From Corynebacterium sp. 122RC1 (GTDB lineage: Bacteria; Actinomycetota; Actinomycetes; Mycobacteriales; Mycobacteriaceae): a stretch of DNA of 64,000 nt. The notes below the pieces were generated by a model that was given only the letters and a program-made list of their open reading frames with translations, had not been told where the DNA came from and did no database searches. A program made the position numbers and the translations under genes. The stretch covers positions 1 through 64,000 of the forward strand of contig NZ_JANIKD010000002.1 of NCBI RefSeq assembly GCF_024580955.1, written 5' to 3'. Positions 56,525-64,000 of the stretch are shown here, in pieces (position 1 is the stretch's first letter; each line of letters begins with the position of its first letter).

Positions 56525-56716
56525 ATGGCAAATAAAGAAAATGGATCGTTCCTGACGGTCGCTGAGGTCGCAGAACTCATGCGCGTGTCCAAGATGACTG
56601 TGTACCGCCTGGTTCACTCCGGTGAACTGCCAGCGGTGCGCGTTGGACGGAGCTTCCGTGTTCACGAGAAAGCGGTGAACGACTACTTGGATTCCTCCTA
56701 CTACGAGGTTGGTTAG
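56525..56716 (+). CDS. Small MerR-type/excisionase-like HTH protein
   Basis: 63 residues, DNA-binding fold of the excisionase family (Rv0500A-like). LTVAEVAELMRVSKMTVYRLVHSGELPAVRVG is the winged helix-turn-helix. ATG 56525 follows AAAGAAAT and GGTGAAAG. Its location between proC and bS22 is conserved in actinobacteria; function unknown, likely a housekeeping regulator and not a phage remnant. Confidence 0.9.
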   Translation: MANKENGSFLTVAEVAELMRVSKMTVYRLVHSGELPAVRVGRSFRVHEKAVNDYLDSSYYEVG

Positions 56717-56737
56717 TTTCCAAGGATCCATGCCACA

Positions 56738-56779
56738 AGCAAAAGCTCCCCTCATGAGCTCATGAGGGGAGCTTTTGCT
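56738..56779 (+). terminator. Perfect 42-bp palindromic terminator built from two motif copies
   Basis: Every base from 56738 to 56758 pairs with 56779 to 56759. AGCAAAAGCTCCCC is added outside the CTCATGAG arms and the A/T run AAAAGC...GCTTTT gives U tracts on both strands. It ends the HTH gene. Confidence 0.92.
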
Positions 56780-56949
56780 AATCCTATTTGCTGGTCGGTA
56801 TGATTGATCCCATTCGTGTCGCCGCCTCTCCCATTTTGCGCACCGCGCATCACTGGCATCACTGAACGTGCACTTCGGGTTGCAGGTGAGAGGAGTTTTC
56901 GGCTGGCAGGGAAGTACGTACACCAACGAAGAAGCGAGGGAAACCTAGA

Positions 56950-57051
56950 ATGGGTTCTGTCATCAAGAAGCGCCGCAAGCGCATGTCCAAGAAGAAGCAC
57001 CGCAAGTTGCTGCGTCGCACTCGTGTGCAGCGTCGTAAGTTGGGCAAGTAA
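56950..57051 (+). CDS. Small ribosomal protein bS22 (AURKAIP1/COX24 domain)
   Basis: 33 residues, [16 protein letters not shown] onwards, extremely basic. This matches the tiny 30S protein bS22 seen in actinobacterial ribosomes (Rv0500B). ATG 56950. It is too short for gene finders with length cut-offs. An intrinsic terminator follows. Note that it is convergent with the HAD gene on the minus strand. Confidence 0.93.
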
Positions 57052-57057
57052 CACATC

Positions 57058-57097
57058 GCGCCGCCAAGAAGGGTTCTCCCTTCTGGGCGGCGTTTGT
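57058..57097 (+). terminator. Terminator of bS22
   Basis: CGCCGCC-AAGAAGGG and CCCTTCT-GGGCGGCG form a long stem with loop TTCT, followed by TTTGTGTTT. Serves bS22 and perhaps the convergent HAD gene. Confidence 0.9.
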
Positions 57098-57104
57098 GTT
57101 TCCG

Positions 57105-58142
57105 CTAGTTTTTGAGTGCCCGCCAGCCGCCGAAGCTCAGGGCGGCGGTGGCCAGTGCTGGCATACCGAAGGTGCGCACGGCCTTGCGGATGGAGCGGTA
57201 GTCGTACACCTGCCAGCCGCGCGCCTTGGCCTCCTTGGCAAGCTGCCGGTCAGGGTTCACTGCAACGGCGGTGCCCACCATGGAAAGCATCGGGATGTCA
57301 TTGATGGAGTCCGAATAGGCGGTGCAGCGCTGCAGGTCCAGGCGCTCCAGGGTGGCCAGGGCTGCCACGGCGTGGCGCTTACCAGGGCCGTGGAGAATGT
57401 CTCCCACCAGTCTGCCTGTGAACACACCGTCTTCCACCTCGGCTACGGTGCCCAGGGCACCCGTAAATCCCAGGTGCTTCGCCATCACTTGGGCGAGCTG
57501 CACGGGCGTTGCAGAAACCAGCCAAACCTGATGCCCTGCCTGGATGTGTTCGTCGGCAAGTAATTTTGTACCCGGCCAGAGGCGCTCAGACATTTTGGAC
57601 TGCATGATTTCCTCGCACAGTTCATTGATCTCGGACACTTTACGGCCCTTGATGAACTCTAGGGCCTGTTGGCGGCCTTCGGCGACGTCGGCGGCGTTTT
57701 CCGCGCCCGTGACCCGGAATTTTATCTGCTTCCACATCACCGGCAGCATCTCCGAGAATTTGAAGTAGCGCTTCTTGGCCAGGCCGATGGCGAAGACGAT
57801 CAGCGAGGAGCCCTGGATGAGGGTGTTGTCAATGTCAAAGAACGCCGCGGCGCCCACGTCCTGGATGATTTCCGGGTCCGGGGTATTCACGTGGAGCGTG
57901 CCCGCGGCCTCGATGGAGCCGGTCACGGAGTCAAGTCCAGAGGTGTACTGCGCGAGGTCCAAGCCAAACAGTTCCGCGGCGGCGACGGCAGCGGCGGCCT
58001 CACCGGCCTCACGCTGCGTTGCATCATCGACGGGCGGCAGCGCGTATTCCTCAAGGAAGCGGCGCAAGTTGCCGCGGGTGGCCGACCAACCGGCGAGGAA
58101 GTCCTGGGGGGTGTGGTGCCAAGAGGGGGAGTGTTCGCTCAC
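57105..58142 (-). CDS. HAD-IB phosphatase, SerB-like (Rv0505c-like)
   Basis: Paralogue of the phosphatase at 5785-6744. FFDIDNTLIQG holds the nucleophile Asp, LVSATPVQ is motif II, and AYSDSINDIPM the metal-binding motif. A C-terminal hydrophobic segment (ALATAALSFGGW) is shorter than in the paralogue. GTG 58142 starts SEHSPSW; longer frames run upstream to 58259. Substrate unknown. It lies between bS22 and hemA as in mycobacteria (Rv0505c). Confidence 0.85.
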   Translation of the reverse strand: MSEHSPSWHHTPQDFLAGWSATRGNLRRFLEEYALPPVDDATQREAGEAAAAVAAAELFGLDLAQYTSGLDSVTGSIEAAGTLHVNTPDPEIIQDVGAAAFFDIDNTLIQGSSLIVFAIGLAKKRYFKFSEMLPVMWKQIKFRVTGAENAADVAEGRQQALEFIKGRKVSEINELCEEIMQSKMSERLWPGTKLLADEHIQAGHQVWLVSATPVQLAQVMAKHLGFTGALGTVAEVEDGVFTGRLVGDILHGPGKRHAVAALATLERLDLQRCTAYSDSINDIPMLSMVGTAVAVNPDRQLAKEAKARGWQVYDYRSIRKAVRTFGMPALATAALSFGGWRALKN

Positions 58143-58238
58143 GTGCTTCAAGCTACCTTTGCAAAGTTGAGTGTCAGGTGCAGGGGTGGTCAAGTGCTGC
58201 CAACAAGTTTGCCACCATCCGCGCCGCCGCGCTTGCTT

Positions 58239-58293
58239 CCCCTCATGAACACTTTTCAAGTTGAACTACACCTTCAAACTTGCTCATGAGGGG
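58239..58293. repeat. Nested inverted repeat between divergent genes
   Basis: Outer arms CCCCTCATGA and TCATGAGGGG enclose an inner dyad CAAGTTGAA / TTCAAACTTG. It lies between the HAD start (58142) and the glutaredoxin-like start (58310), so it is not a terminator for either. It could form an extruded cruciform. Confidence 0.8.
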
Positions 58294-58309
58294 AGGTAGG
58301 ATTGCGTGG

Positions 58310-58546
58310 GTGAAACTCGTAGAACTCATGACCCGCCCCTCCTGCGGCTCCTGCGCCCGTGTTGCGGAGCAGATCGCCCCTGTGATTGCCCATTCGGGTG
58401 CGGTGCTGCAGGTGGTGAATGTGGAGAACTCGGCGGATTTGGAGGCGGAGTTTGGGGACCGCGTACCGGTGGTGGTGATTGACGGGGAGGAGTTTGCGTG
58501 CTGGGAAGTGGACAATGAGGAGTTAGCCAAGGCTTTGTTGTCCTGA
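58310..58546 (+). CDS. Glutaredoxin-like protein (DUF836 type)
   Basis: 78 residues with CXXC site TRPSCGSCARV, the beta strand QVVNVE and GDRVPVVVIDGEEFACWE, the DUF836/glutaredoxin-2 family. Probably mycothiol- or thioredoxin-dependent redox protein; partner unknown. GTG 58310 is the chosen start. It corresponds to Rv0508 just upstream of hemA. Confidence 0.85.
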   Translation: MKLVELMTRPSCGSCARVAEQIAPVIAHSGAVLQVVNVENSADLEAEFGDRVPVVVIDGEEFACWEVDNEELAKALLS

Positions 58547-58631
58547 AGGGGGGTACGCGGTAGCGTGTGTTCGTTACGAGGTATAGCATCATTTCAACCA
58601 AAAGGTTGATAGTGGAAGGGTGTTGGATCAG

Positions 58632-59951
58632 GTGAGTGTTCTGGTGGTGGGGATGTCCCACCGGTCGGCGCCGGTGACCCTCCTCGAGCAACTGAGCATG
58701 GACGATGCCGTTCGCACCAGCGCCACTTCCGCTTTGGTGAAGCAACCGAGCTTGAGTGAAGCGATGATCATTTCCACCTGCAACCGCCTTGAGGTGTATG
58801 CAGTTGCCTCCAGTTTCCATACGGGGGTCAATGAGGTGGTGGATGTACTCCATGACATTTCGGGGGTGGATATTGAAACGCTTCGGGGGTACCTCTACGT
58901 CCGTTATGCGGATGCTGCGGCGGAGCACATGATGACGGTATCCGCTGGTTTGGACTCCATGGTGGTCGGCGAGCAGCAAATCATTGGCCAGGTGCGCACC
59001 GCGTATCAGGAGGCCACCGACGTCGGCACGGTGGGCCCGGCGTTGCACGGGTTGGTGCAGGCGTCCTTGCACGCGGGAAAGCGTGTGCATCACGAGACGG
59101 ATATTGATGATGCGGGGGCGTCGATGGTGTCTTTTGCCTTTGATGAGGCGCTGCCGCTCATGGGACTGCCTCCTCATGAGCAGGCGCCGCTGGCTGGAAA
59201 GAAAGCGCTGGTCCTTGGCGCGGGCGCGATGGCTTCGCTGGCGGCCACGCATTTGGGCCGGCTGGGGGTGGAGACCTTGGTGTTGGCTAACCGGACGCGT
59301 TCGCGCGCGGAACGCCTGGCGGAGCACGCCCGTGAGGCGGGGGTGGCTGCCGAGGTGGTGGATTTTGAGTCCCGCAATGAGGCGCTGCGTGAGGTGGACA
59401 TTGCGGTGAGTGCCACCGGTGCGAACACCTATACGATTGAGGCGTCGGACCTTACTCCGGGGCACCCGATGATGCTGATTGACCTGTCCATGCCCAGGGA
59501 TATTTCGGATGACGTGATGATGGTGGATCAGGTGCAGCTCGTCAACATTGAGAAGCTGCATGCGATCAAGAAGCAGGACCCTTCCCTGTCTGACGCGGAG
59601 GCGCACCGGATCGTCGCCGAAGAGTTGGATGCATATTCTTCCGCGCAGCGCATCAAGGACGTGGCTCCCGCGGTCACGGCGTTGCGCCAGCATGCGGCGG
59701 GGCTGGTGGATCAGGAGTTGCAGCGTCTGCGCAGCCGAACCCCAAGCATGGATGATGAGGACTTCGAGGAGGTCACTCGCACCCTGCGCCGGGTTGTGGA
59801 TAAGTTGCTTCACCAGCCGACGGTGCGGGTCAAGGAGCTCGCGGCGAACTCGGGCACGGTGAGCTATGACACCGCCTTGCAGGAGCTGTTTGGGCTTGCG
59901 GTTTCCATTCCGGCCTCAGCGAATCCATCGCCGGCACCAGAACAACAGTAG
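58632..59951 (+). CDS. hemA: Glutamyl-tRNA reductase
   Basis: First step of haem synthesis from glutamyl-tRNA. Conserved [14 protein letters not shown], catalytic cysteine in [23 protein letters not shown] and the NADPH site [16 protein letters not shown] are intact. Start GTG 58632 (MSVLVVG) gives 439 residues; GTG 58620 is in frame with GGAAGGG directly upstream. It leads the hemACDB cluster, and a motif copy in the catalytic/NADPH linker gives [11 protein letters not shown] (59173). Confidence 0.94.
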   Translation: MSVLVVGMSHRSAPVTLLEQLSMDDAVRTSATSALVKQPSLSEAMIISTCNRLEVYAVASSFHTGVNEVVDVLHDISGVDIETLRGYLYVRYADAAAEHMMTVSAGLDSMVVGEQQIIGQVRTAYQEATDVGTVGPALHGLVQASLHAGKRVHHETDIDDAGASMVSFAFDEALPLMGLPPHEQAPLAGKKALVLGAGAMASLAATHLGRLGVETLVLANRTRSRAERLAEHAREAGVAAEVVDFESRNEALREVDIAVSATGANTYTIEASDLTPGHPMMLIDLSMPRDISDDVMMVDQVQLVNIEKLHAIKKQDPSLSDAEAHRIVAEELDAYSSAQRIKDVAPAVTALRQHAAGLVDQELQRLRSRTPSMDDEDFEEVTRTLRRVVDKLLHQPTVRVKELAANSGTVSYDTALQELFGLAVSIPASANPSPAPEQQ

Positions 59952-59962
59952 GAGAACACATC

Positions 59963-60856
59963 GTGCGCACGTTTGCGTTGGGGACTCGTGGGTCCCTGCT
60001 TGCCACCACCCAGTCCGGGCATGTGATTGCTGACCTGGCGGCGCACGGAGTGAGCGCGGAAATTCACATTGTGACCACGCCCGGAGACGTCAACATGGCT
60101 CCCGTGGAACGCATCGGCGTCGGTGTGTTCACGCAGGCGCTGCGCGATGCCCTGGAACGCGGCGAGTGCGACATCGCGGTGCATTCCATGAAGGACTTGC
60201 CAACGGCGCCTGACCCCAGGTTCGTACAGGTGGTGCCGCAGCGTGCCGACGCCCGCGATTGCCTGATTGCCCGCGACGGCCTCACCTTGGCCGATTTACC
60301 GCAGGGGGCGAAGGTGGGCACGGGCGCGCCACGGCGAATCTCCCAGATCAAGGCGCTGCGCCCCGACGTGGAGTGCGTCCCAATCCGCGGCAACATTGAT
60401 ACCCGCATCGCCAAAGTCACCTCCGGGGAACTCGATGCCGTCGTCCTCGCCTACGCCGGCCTGTGCCGCGTCGGCCGAGAAGCCGAGGCCACTGAAGTAT
60501 TCGACCCCAAGATCTTCCTGCCCGCACCCGCCCAGGGCGCGCTCGCTGTGGAGTGTCGCGTCGACGATGCTGAGGCCAGCGCCGCCCTGGAAACGCTTAT
60601 CGACGCCGCCACCGCCCGTAGCGCCACCGCTGAGCGCGCGGTCTTGCGCGCCCTGGAGGCTGGCTGCACTGCACCGGTTGCTGCTCATGCCACTGTTGAG
60701 GGCGATGAGCTGGAGCTTTCCGCCGCGGTGATTGCGCTGGATGGCACCCGTAAGCTCGTGCATTCCCAGCGCGGCCCGGCCACGGAGGCGGAGGCGATCG
60801 GCCAAGAGGTCGCCGAGGCACTGCTGGCGCAAGGCGCGGCAGACATCCTGAATTGA
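59963..60856 (+). CDS. hemC: Hydroxymethylbilane synthase
   Basis: 297 residues. [13 protein letters not shown], the cofactor-binding cysteine in [12 protein letters not shown] and [12 protein letters not shown] are intact. Joins four porphobilinogens. GTG 59963 follows AGGAG 12 bases after the hemA stop. No motif copy. Confidence 0.95.
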   Translation: MRTFALGTRGSLLATTQSGHVIADLAAHGVSAEIHIVTTPGDVNMAPVERIGVGVFTQALRDALERGECDIAVHSMKDLPTAPDPRFVQVVPQRADARDCLIARDGLTLADLPQGAKVGTGAPRRISQIKALRPDVECVPIRGNIDTRIAKVTSGELDAVVLAYAGLCRVGREAEATEVFDPKIFLPAPAQGALAVECRVDDAEASAALETLIDAATARSATAERAVLRALEAGCTAPVAAHATVEGDELELSAAVIALDGTRKLVHSQRGPATEAEAIGQEVAEALLAQGAADILN

Positions 60857-60861
60857 TCGCC

Positions 60862-61668
60862 ATGAGCCAAGCGCTACACGGGTGGCGCGTGGTCCTGCCA
60901 CGCGCGCAGGGCCAGGCGGGGGAGATGGCCGCCATGCTCGAGCGGTTGGGGGCAGTTCCGGAGCTGGTACCGACGATCACCTTCACCCCCGCAGCCGAAT
61001 CCCCCCTCATGGACGCGCTCATGAGGGGGCCGGAGTGGGTGGTGTTTACCTCCGCCACCGCGGTGCAATTCACCCTCCCCGTATTGCGCGCCCTCACCGG
61101 GGGAGAGGTAGCAGATTTGTCCATGAGGGTGGCTGCGGTGGGGCCGGCGACGGCCGCGGCCCTTCAAGCCCACGGCATCCCCGTGGACCTCATGCCTGCC
61201 CCGGAGCACCAGGACGCCTCGGGGGTGGTGGCTGCCTTCCCTCATGGGAACGGGAAGGGGTTGGTGGTTCTGCCGCGTGCGGACATTGCAACGGAGGAGT
61301 TGCCCACCGGCCTTAAGGCGAAGGGATGGGAGGTGGTGGACGTGCCGGCGTACCATACTGTGCCCGCGCCGCCGCCGAGCGCGCAGTTTGTTGCCGCCTG
61401 GCAATCCGGCAAGGTGCAGGCGGTGTGTTTTACCTCTGGGTCGACCGCGCGTAACTTGGTGGCAATGGCGGGCAAGCCGCACCCGAGCGTAGTGGTTGCG
61501 TGCATCGGCCCGAAGTGCGCGCGGGTAGCCCAGGATCTTGGGTTGCGCGTGGATGTGGTACCGGAGGTGGCGCAGGGCGCTACGCTGGTTGAGGCGCTCG
61601 CGAGTTACGCCCGCACGCACGCGAAGCACGGCACGCCAGAAGTGATCGAGAAACGAGAGAACACATGA
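60862..61668 (+). CDS. hemD: Uroporphyrinogen-III synthase (single-domain)
   Basis: 268 residues, HemD fold with segments [17 protein letters not shown] and [13 protein letters not shown]. Many actinobacteria have HemD fused to an N-terminal CysG-type methyltransferase; here the N-terminal part is absent, so only the cyclising domain is encoded. TTG 60853 or ATG 60862 could be the start. Residues 46-56 read [14 protein letters not shown], from an in-frame inverted motif pair; copies at 61122 and 61239 give SMRVAAV and PHGNG. Confidence 0.88.
   Translation: MSQALHGWRVVLPRAQGQAGEMAAMLERLGAVPELVPTITFTPAAESPLMDALMRGPEWVVFTSATAVQFTLPVLRALTGGEVADLSMRVAAVGPATAAALQAHGIPVDLMPAPEHQDASGVVAAFPHGNGKGLVVLPRADIATEELPTGLKAKGWEVVDVPAYHTVPAPPPSAQFVAAWQSGKVQAVCFTSGSTARNLVAMAGKPHPSVVVACIGPKCARVAQDLGLRVDVVPEVAQGATLVEALASYARTHAKHGTPEVIEKRENT
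61002..61029. repeat. In-frame inverted motif pair inside hemD
   Basis: CCCCCTCATGG and CTCATGAGGGGG enclose ACGCG. The plus-strand reading [10 protein letters not shown] mirrors the rmlB insertion [10 protein letters not shown] although hemD runs in the opposite direction. Confidence 0.88.
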
Positions 61669-62681
61669 CTGATCGACCTGTCTCAAGCGAGCTTTTGCGC
61701 AGGCCAAGGAGACTACGTGGTACCCCGGCGATGCGTTCCTTGGTGGCGGAAACACACCTTCACCCGAGCGATTTCATCTTGCCGATGTTCGTGGCGGAGG
61801 GCATTGACGAGCCGCGGCCAATTTCCTCTATGCCGTCGGTGGTGCAGCACACTCTGGATTCCCTGGTGGAGGCTGTCCATGAGGCGGTGAGCGTGGGTAT
61901 CCGCTGCGTGGACCTGTTCGGCGTGCCCCTCGAGGAGCACAAAGACGCTGTGGGGAGTGGAGCGTGGGACCGCCGGGGCATCCTCAACGAGGCCATCGCG
62001 AAGTTGCGCCGCGAATTTGGCAACGACGTCCTCATCATGGCGGACACCTGCCTTGACGAATTCACCGACCACGGCCATTGCGGCGTCCTTTCCACTGACC
62101 GTCACGGCGCAGTCATCGTCGACAACGACGCCACTCTCACCGCCTACGCACGCATGGCCGTCGCCCAGGCCGAAGCCGGCGCCCACATCATCAGCCCCTC
62201 AGGGATGATGGACGGGCAGGTCCGCGTGATCCGCCAGGCGCTGGATGAGCAGGGCTTTTCCGACGTCGCCATCATGGCATACTCCGCAAAATACGCCTCT
62301 GCCTTCTATGGTCCATTCCGTGAGGCCGTGGGAAGCTCATTGCAGGGCGATCGCCGCACGTATCAGCAGGACCCCGCCAACTTCCGGGAGAGCCTGCTGG
62401 AAGTGGAGCTCGATGTTGCTGAGGGCGCGGACTTTGTGATGGTCAAGCCCGCAATGCCGTACCTGGACGTTCTTCGCGAGGTAGCCCAGAGCTCCCCGGT
62501 ACCAGTTGCCGCCTACCAAGTCTCCGGCGAGTACGCCATGCTCCACGCTGCGGCCCAAAACGGTTGGCTGGATTTGGAGGCTGTGATGATGGAATCGCTG
62601 ACCAGCATCAAGCGGGCGGGTGCGCAGCAAATCCTCACGTACTTTGCAGTGGACGCAGCGAAGGTGATCACCTCCTCATGA
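61665..62681 (+). CDS. hemB: Delta-aminolevulinic acid dehydratase
   Basis: 338 residues. Metal-site segment [15 protein letters not shown] and active-site lysines in [17 protein letters not shown] and [10 protein letters not shown] are intact. Makes porphobilinogen. It overlaps the hemD stop by 4 bp and the following membrane gene by 4 bp. A natural CATGAGG copy (61878) reads VHEAVSV. Confidence 0.96.
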   Translation: MTDRPVSSELLRRPRRLRGTPAMRSLVAETHLHPSDFILPMFVAEGIDEPRPISSMPSVVQHTLDSLVEAVHEAVSVGIRCVDLFGVPLEEHKDAVGSGAWDRRGILNEAIAKLRREFGNDVLIMADTCLDEFTDHGHCGVLSTDRHGAVIVDNDATLTAYARMAVAQAEAGAHIISPSGMMDGQVRVIRQALDEQGFSDVAIMAYSAKYASAFYGPFREAVGSSLQGDRRTYQQDPANFRESLLEVELDVAEGADFVMVKPAMPYLDVLREVAQSSPVPVAAYQVSGEYAMLHAAAQNGWLDLEAVMMESLTSIKRAGAQQILTYFAVDAAKVITSS

Positions 62682-63193
62682 GCGCGCGGGAAACTATAGC
62701 CCCAGCGGCGGTGGCGGCGTCGGTACTCGCGTGGATCGCAGCGCTCGGGCTGGAGCTGGTGCACCAGGGGCTGAGCGTGGCGATGAGCCTGATTAACCGC
62801 GGTCCTGCGCAGGCCTCCATGTCCAAGCTGCTCGCGGAACAAGGGCAGACGCCGGACCCCGCGCTGCTTTCTGCGGCATACACCTTCTCTGTGGTGGCGA
62901 TGGGCGGGCTCGCACTGGTGATCCTGGCCGTGGTGGCTTGGATTGTGGGGCTGTACCGCGGCGGAAAGAAACATTCCGCGACGGCGCGACGAGTGCTCAC
63001 CTACTTTGGCATGTACTTTGGCATCCGCGCGGTGTTGCTGCTGGTGGCCTCCCCGACGAACACTGACATCCCCACTGTGCTGTACGCCATCGACGGCTGC
63101 GTGCAGATCGCCGTGGCCACCGCGGCGCTTCTTGGGGTGAGCTTCGGATTGAAGAAGGAGTCTTTGAAGCACACTGGGGAGATCGCCAAGTAG
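62678..63193 (+). CDS. Membrane protein of unknown function (downstream of hemB)
   Basis: 171 residues with four hydrophobic helices (residues about 7-30, 60-82, 100-120, 130-155). ATG 62678 overlaps the hemB stop; the motif copy CCTCATG at 62674 contains the start codon. No family recognised. Probable co-transcription with the hem genes. Confidence 0.75.
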   Translation: MSARETIAPAAVAASVLAWIAALGLELVHQGLSVAMSLINRGPAQASMSKLLAEQGQTPDPALLSAAYTFSVVAMGGLALVILAVVAWIVGLYRGGKKHSATARRVLTYFGMYFGIRAVLLLVASPTNTDIPTVLYAIDGCVQIAVATAALLGVSFGLKKESLKHTGEIAK

Positions 63194-63220
63194 CAAGTGT
63201 TGGGGCTACGATTGCAAACC

Positions 63221-63604
63221 ATGCGCCCCATCGAACACCCCGCCCCCGCTGCGCTTCGCGGAGCCCGAGTCTGCGCAGTGGTGGCATCCTTTACCTTGGT
63301 GCTCTCCGGGCTGGTGCTGCTCGCACACTCGCAGCGCTTTGACGCTGGAGCGGCGGTGGCGATGCTCAACATCATCGGTGGGGTGATGGTGGCCGCCCTT
63401 TCCACAAAGCTCGCACATTCCGGCCGGAAATTCCTCGTGCCCGCGGCGGTGCTCGTGGTGGGTAACCTCAGCGCGGTGCTCCTCGGTGTGGAATCGTGGT
63501 GGCTGGTGGGCAACGCCCTGCTGCTCGCGGCCACCGCTGTACTGCTGAACAGCGGCGCGGTGGCGCGCTATCAACAATTCATCCATCTGCAGGAGACCCC
63601 ATGA
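63221..63604 (+). CDS. Small membrane protein of unknown function
   Basis: 127 residues, four hydrophobic helices after MRPIEHPAPAALRGARV. ATG 63221 chosen; TTG 63197 is in frame upstream. Overlaps the ATG of the next gene by 4 bp. No family recognised. Confidence 0.7.
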   Translation: MRPIEHPAPAALRGARVCAVVASFTLVLSGLVLLAHSQRFDAGAAVAMLNIIGGVMVAALSTKLAHSGRKFLVPAAVLVVGNLSAVLLGVESWWLVGNALLLAATAVLLNSGAVARYQQFIHLQETP

Positions 63605-64000
63605 ATCACGGTGCCGAGCACTCGCGCGATGGCGGCGAGGCACAGCCACAGCAGGACACCGCGCAAGCCACCGCTAACACCAGTACAGCCACGAATACTG
63701 CCGCCGGTGCTGACGCTGCCGTAGAAACCGCCATTGAACAGGCGAAAACCGCTGCCGCGCGCGCCGGGGTAGACACGGGGACTTTCCTTGCTCAAACCGC
63801 AGGCGGGGCAAAGCACGGCGCCACCTCATGGAGTTTCCGGCTCGGTGAACTGCAGTCCGCGGCGAGCATCGGGGAGATCGAGGCGGCGCTGGAGGAAATC
63901 GAGGGAGTGCGCGCCAAGATTGTCTATGAAACCCACATGGCGTGGGTGACCGCGCCGGGCAAAGTGGATCCGCGGGATCTCATAGCGGTGTTCGACGCCG
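63601..64000 (+). CDS. N-terminus of a probable heavy-metal P-type ATPase (cut by window end)
   Basis: The first 133 codons are open to the edge. A low-complexity A, T, Q-rich leader (residues 1-45) precedes a heavy-metal-associated-like fold (LGELQSAASIGEIEAALEEIEGVRAKIVYET) that lacks the CXXC metal ligands. In related corynebacteria a P-type ATPase gene follows hemB. Catalytic domains lie outside the window, so this identification is tentative. Confidence 0.55.
   Translation, partial: MNHGAEHSRDGGEAQPQQDTAQATANTSTATNTAAGADAAVETAIEQAKTAAARAGVDTGTFLAQTAGGAKHGATSWSFRLGELQSAASIGEIEAALEEIEGVRAKIVYETHMAWVTAPGKVDPRDLIAVFDA

Overview
The window is high-GC chromosomal DNA from a Corynebacterium (Actinomycetota, Mycobacteriales). 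The diagnostic genes are a corynemycolate esterase, a fused rmlCD, ramB divergent from sdhCAB, mshA, a 6C small RNA and the ribosomal protein bS22. Gene order follows two blocks familiar from Mycobacterium tuberculosis: nth to topA, cyclase and holB (Rv3674c-Rv3644c), and mshA-gpmA-senX3-regX3 to hemB (Rv0486-Rv0512).

Layout. 0.1-4.9 kb: nth, a membrane thioredoxin, a Nudix hydrolase, a MarP-type protease, a hydrolase-fold protein and a holin-family membrane protein. 5.1-8.4 kb: a conserved hypothetical, a HAD phosphatase, the 6C sRNA and a HigBA toxin-antitoxin pair that splits the usual HAD/ssd neighbourhood. 8.8-13.3 kb: a Tad/Flp pilus operon (ssd, tadA, tadB, tadC, Flp-like pilin, TadE-like and TadG-like proteins). 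13.3-24.4 kb: an Lhr-like helicase, cspA, topA, an OPT transporter, a membrane adenylate cyclase, holB and tRNA-Thr. 24.6-32.4 kb: two transporters or membrane proteins, the dTDP-rhamnose operon rmlB-rmlCD-rmlA, an M1 peptidase and a mycolyltransferase-type esterase. 32.5-40.4 kb: a 30-residue candidate peptide, lpd, ramB and sdhCAB with a dense regulatory region. 40.4-48.6 kb: DUF445, DUF2516, a DeoC-like remnant, an HNH protein, DUF2993, a methyltransferase, DUF2505, murB and fadD. 48.7-58.5 kb: mshA, gpmA, senX3-regX3, a cysteine-rich protein, ppx, proC, an HTH protein, bS22, a second HAD phosphatase and a glutaredoxin-like protein. 58.6-64 kb: hemA-hemC-hemD-hemB, two membrane proteins and the start of a probable P-type ATPase.

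The outstanding feature is a dispersed motif, core CCCTCATG with extended consensus about CCCCTCATGRRCAM. It occurs about 72 times by hand count (39 on the plus strand, 33 on the minus), where base composition predicts about 2-3. It appears singly inside genes in several reading frames, and as head-to-head inverted pairs. Some pairs lie in terminators; others lie inside coding sequences, where they add residues such as [10 protein letters not shown] to unrelated proteins. It is absent from topA, lpd, sdhCAB and gpmA and concentrated at 40.3-47.3 kb. This is how DNA uptake sequences behave in Neisseriaceae and Pasteurellaceae. I know of no such element described in Corynebacterium. A Tad pilus locus, the machinery type used for transformation in Micrococcus luteus, lies in the same window, but the functional link is inference.

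The genes connect through carbon and redox control. The cyclase would make cAMP for GlxR, and a near-perfect GlxR site overlaps the sdh promoter next to DtxR-like and RamB-like sites. The haem genes (hemA, C, D, B) supply the cofactor used by SdhC.
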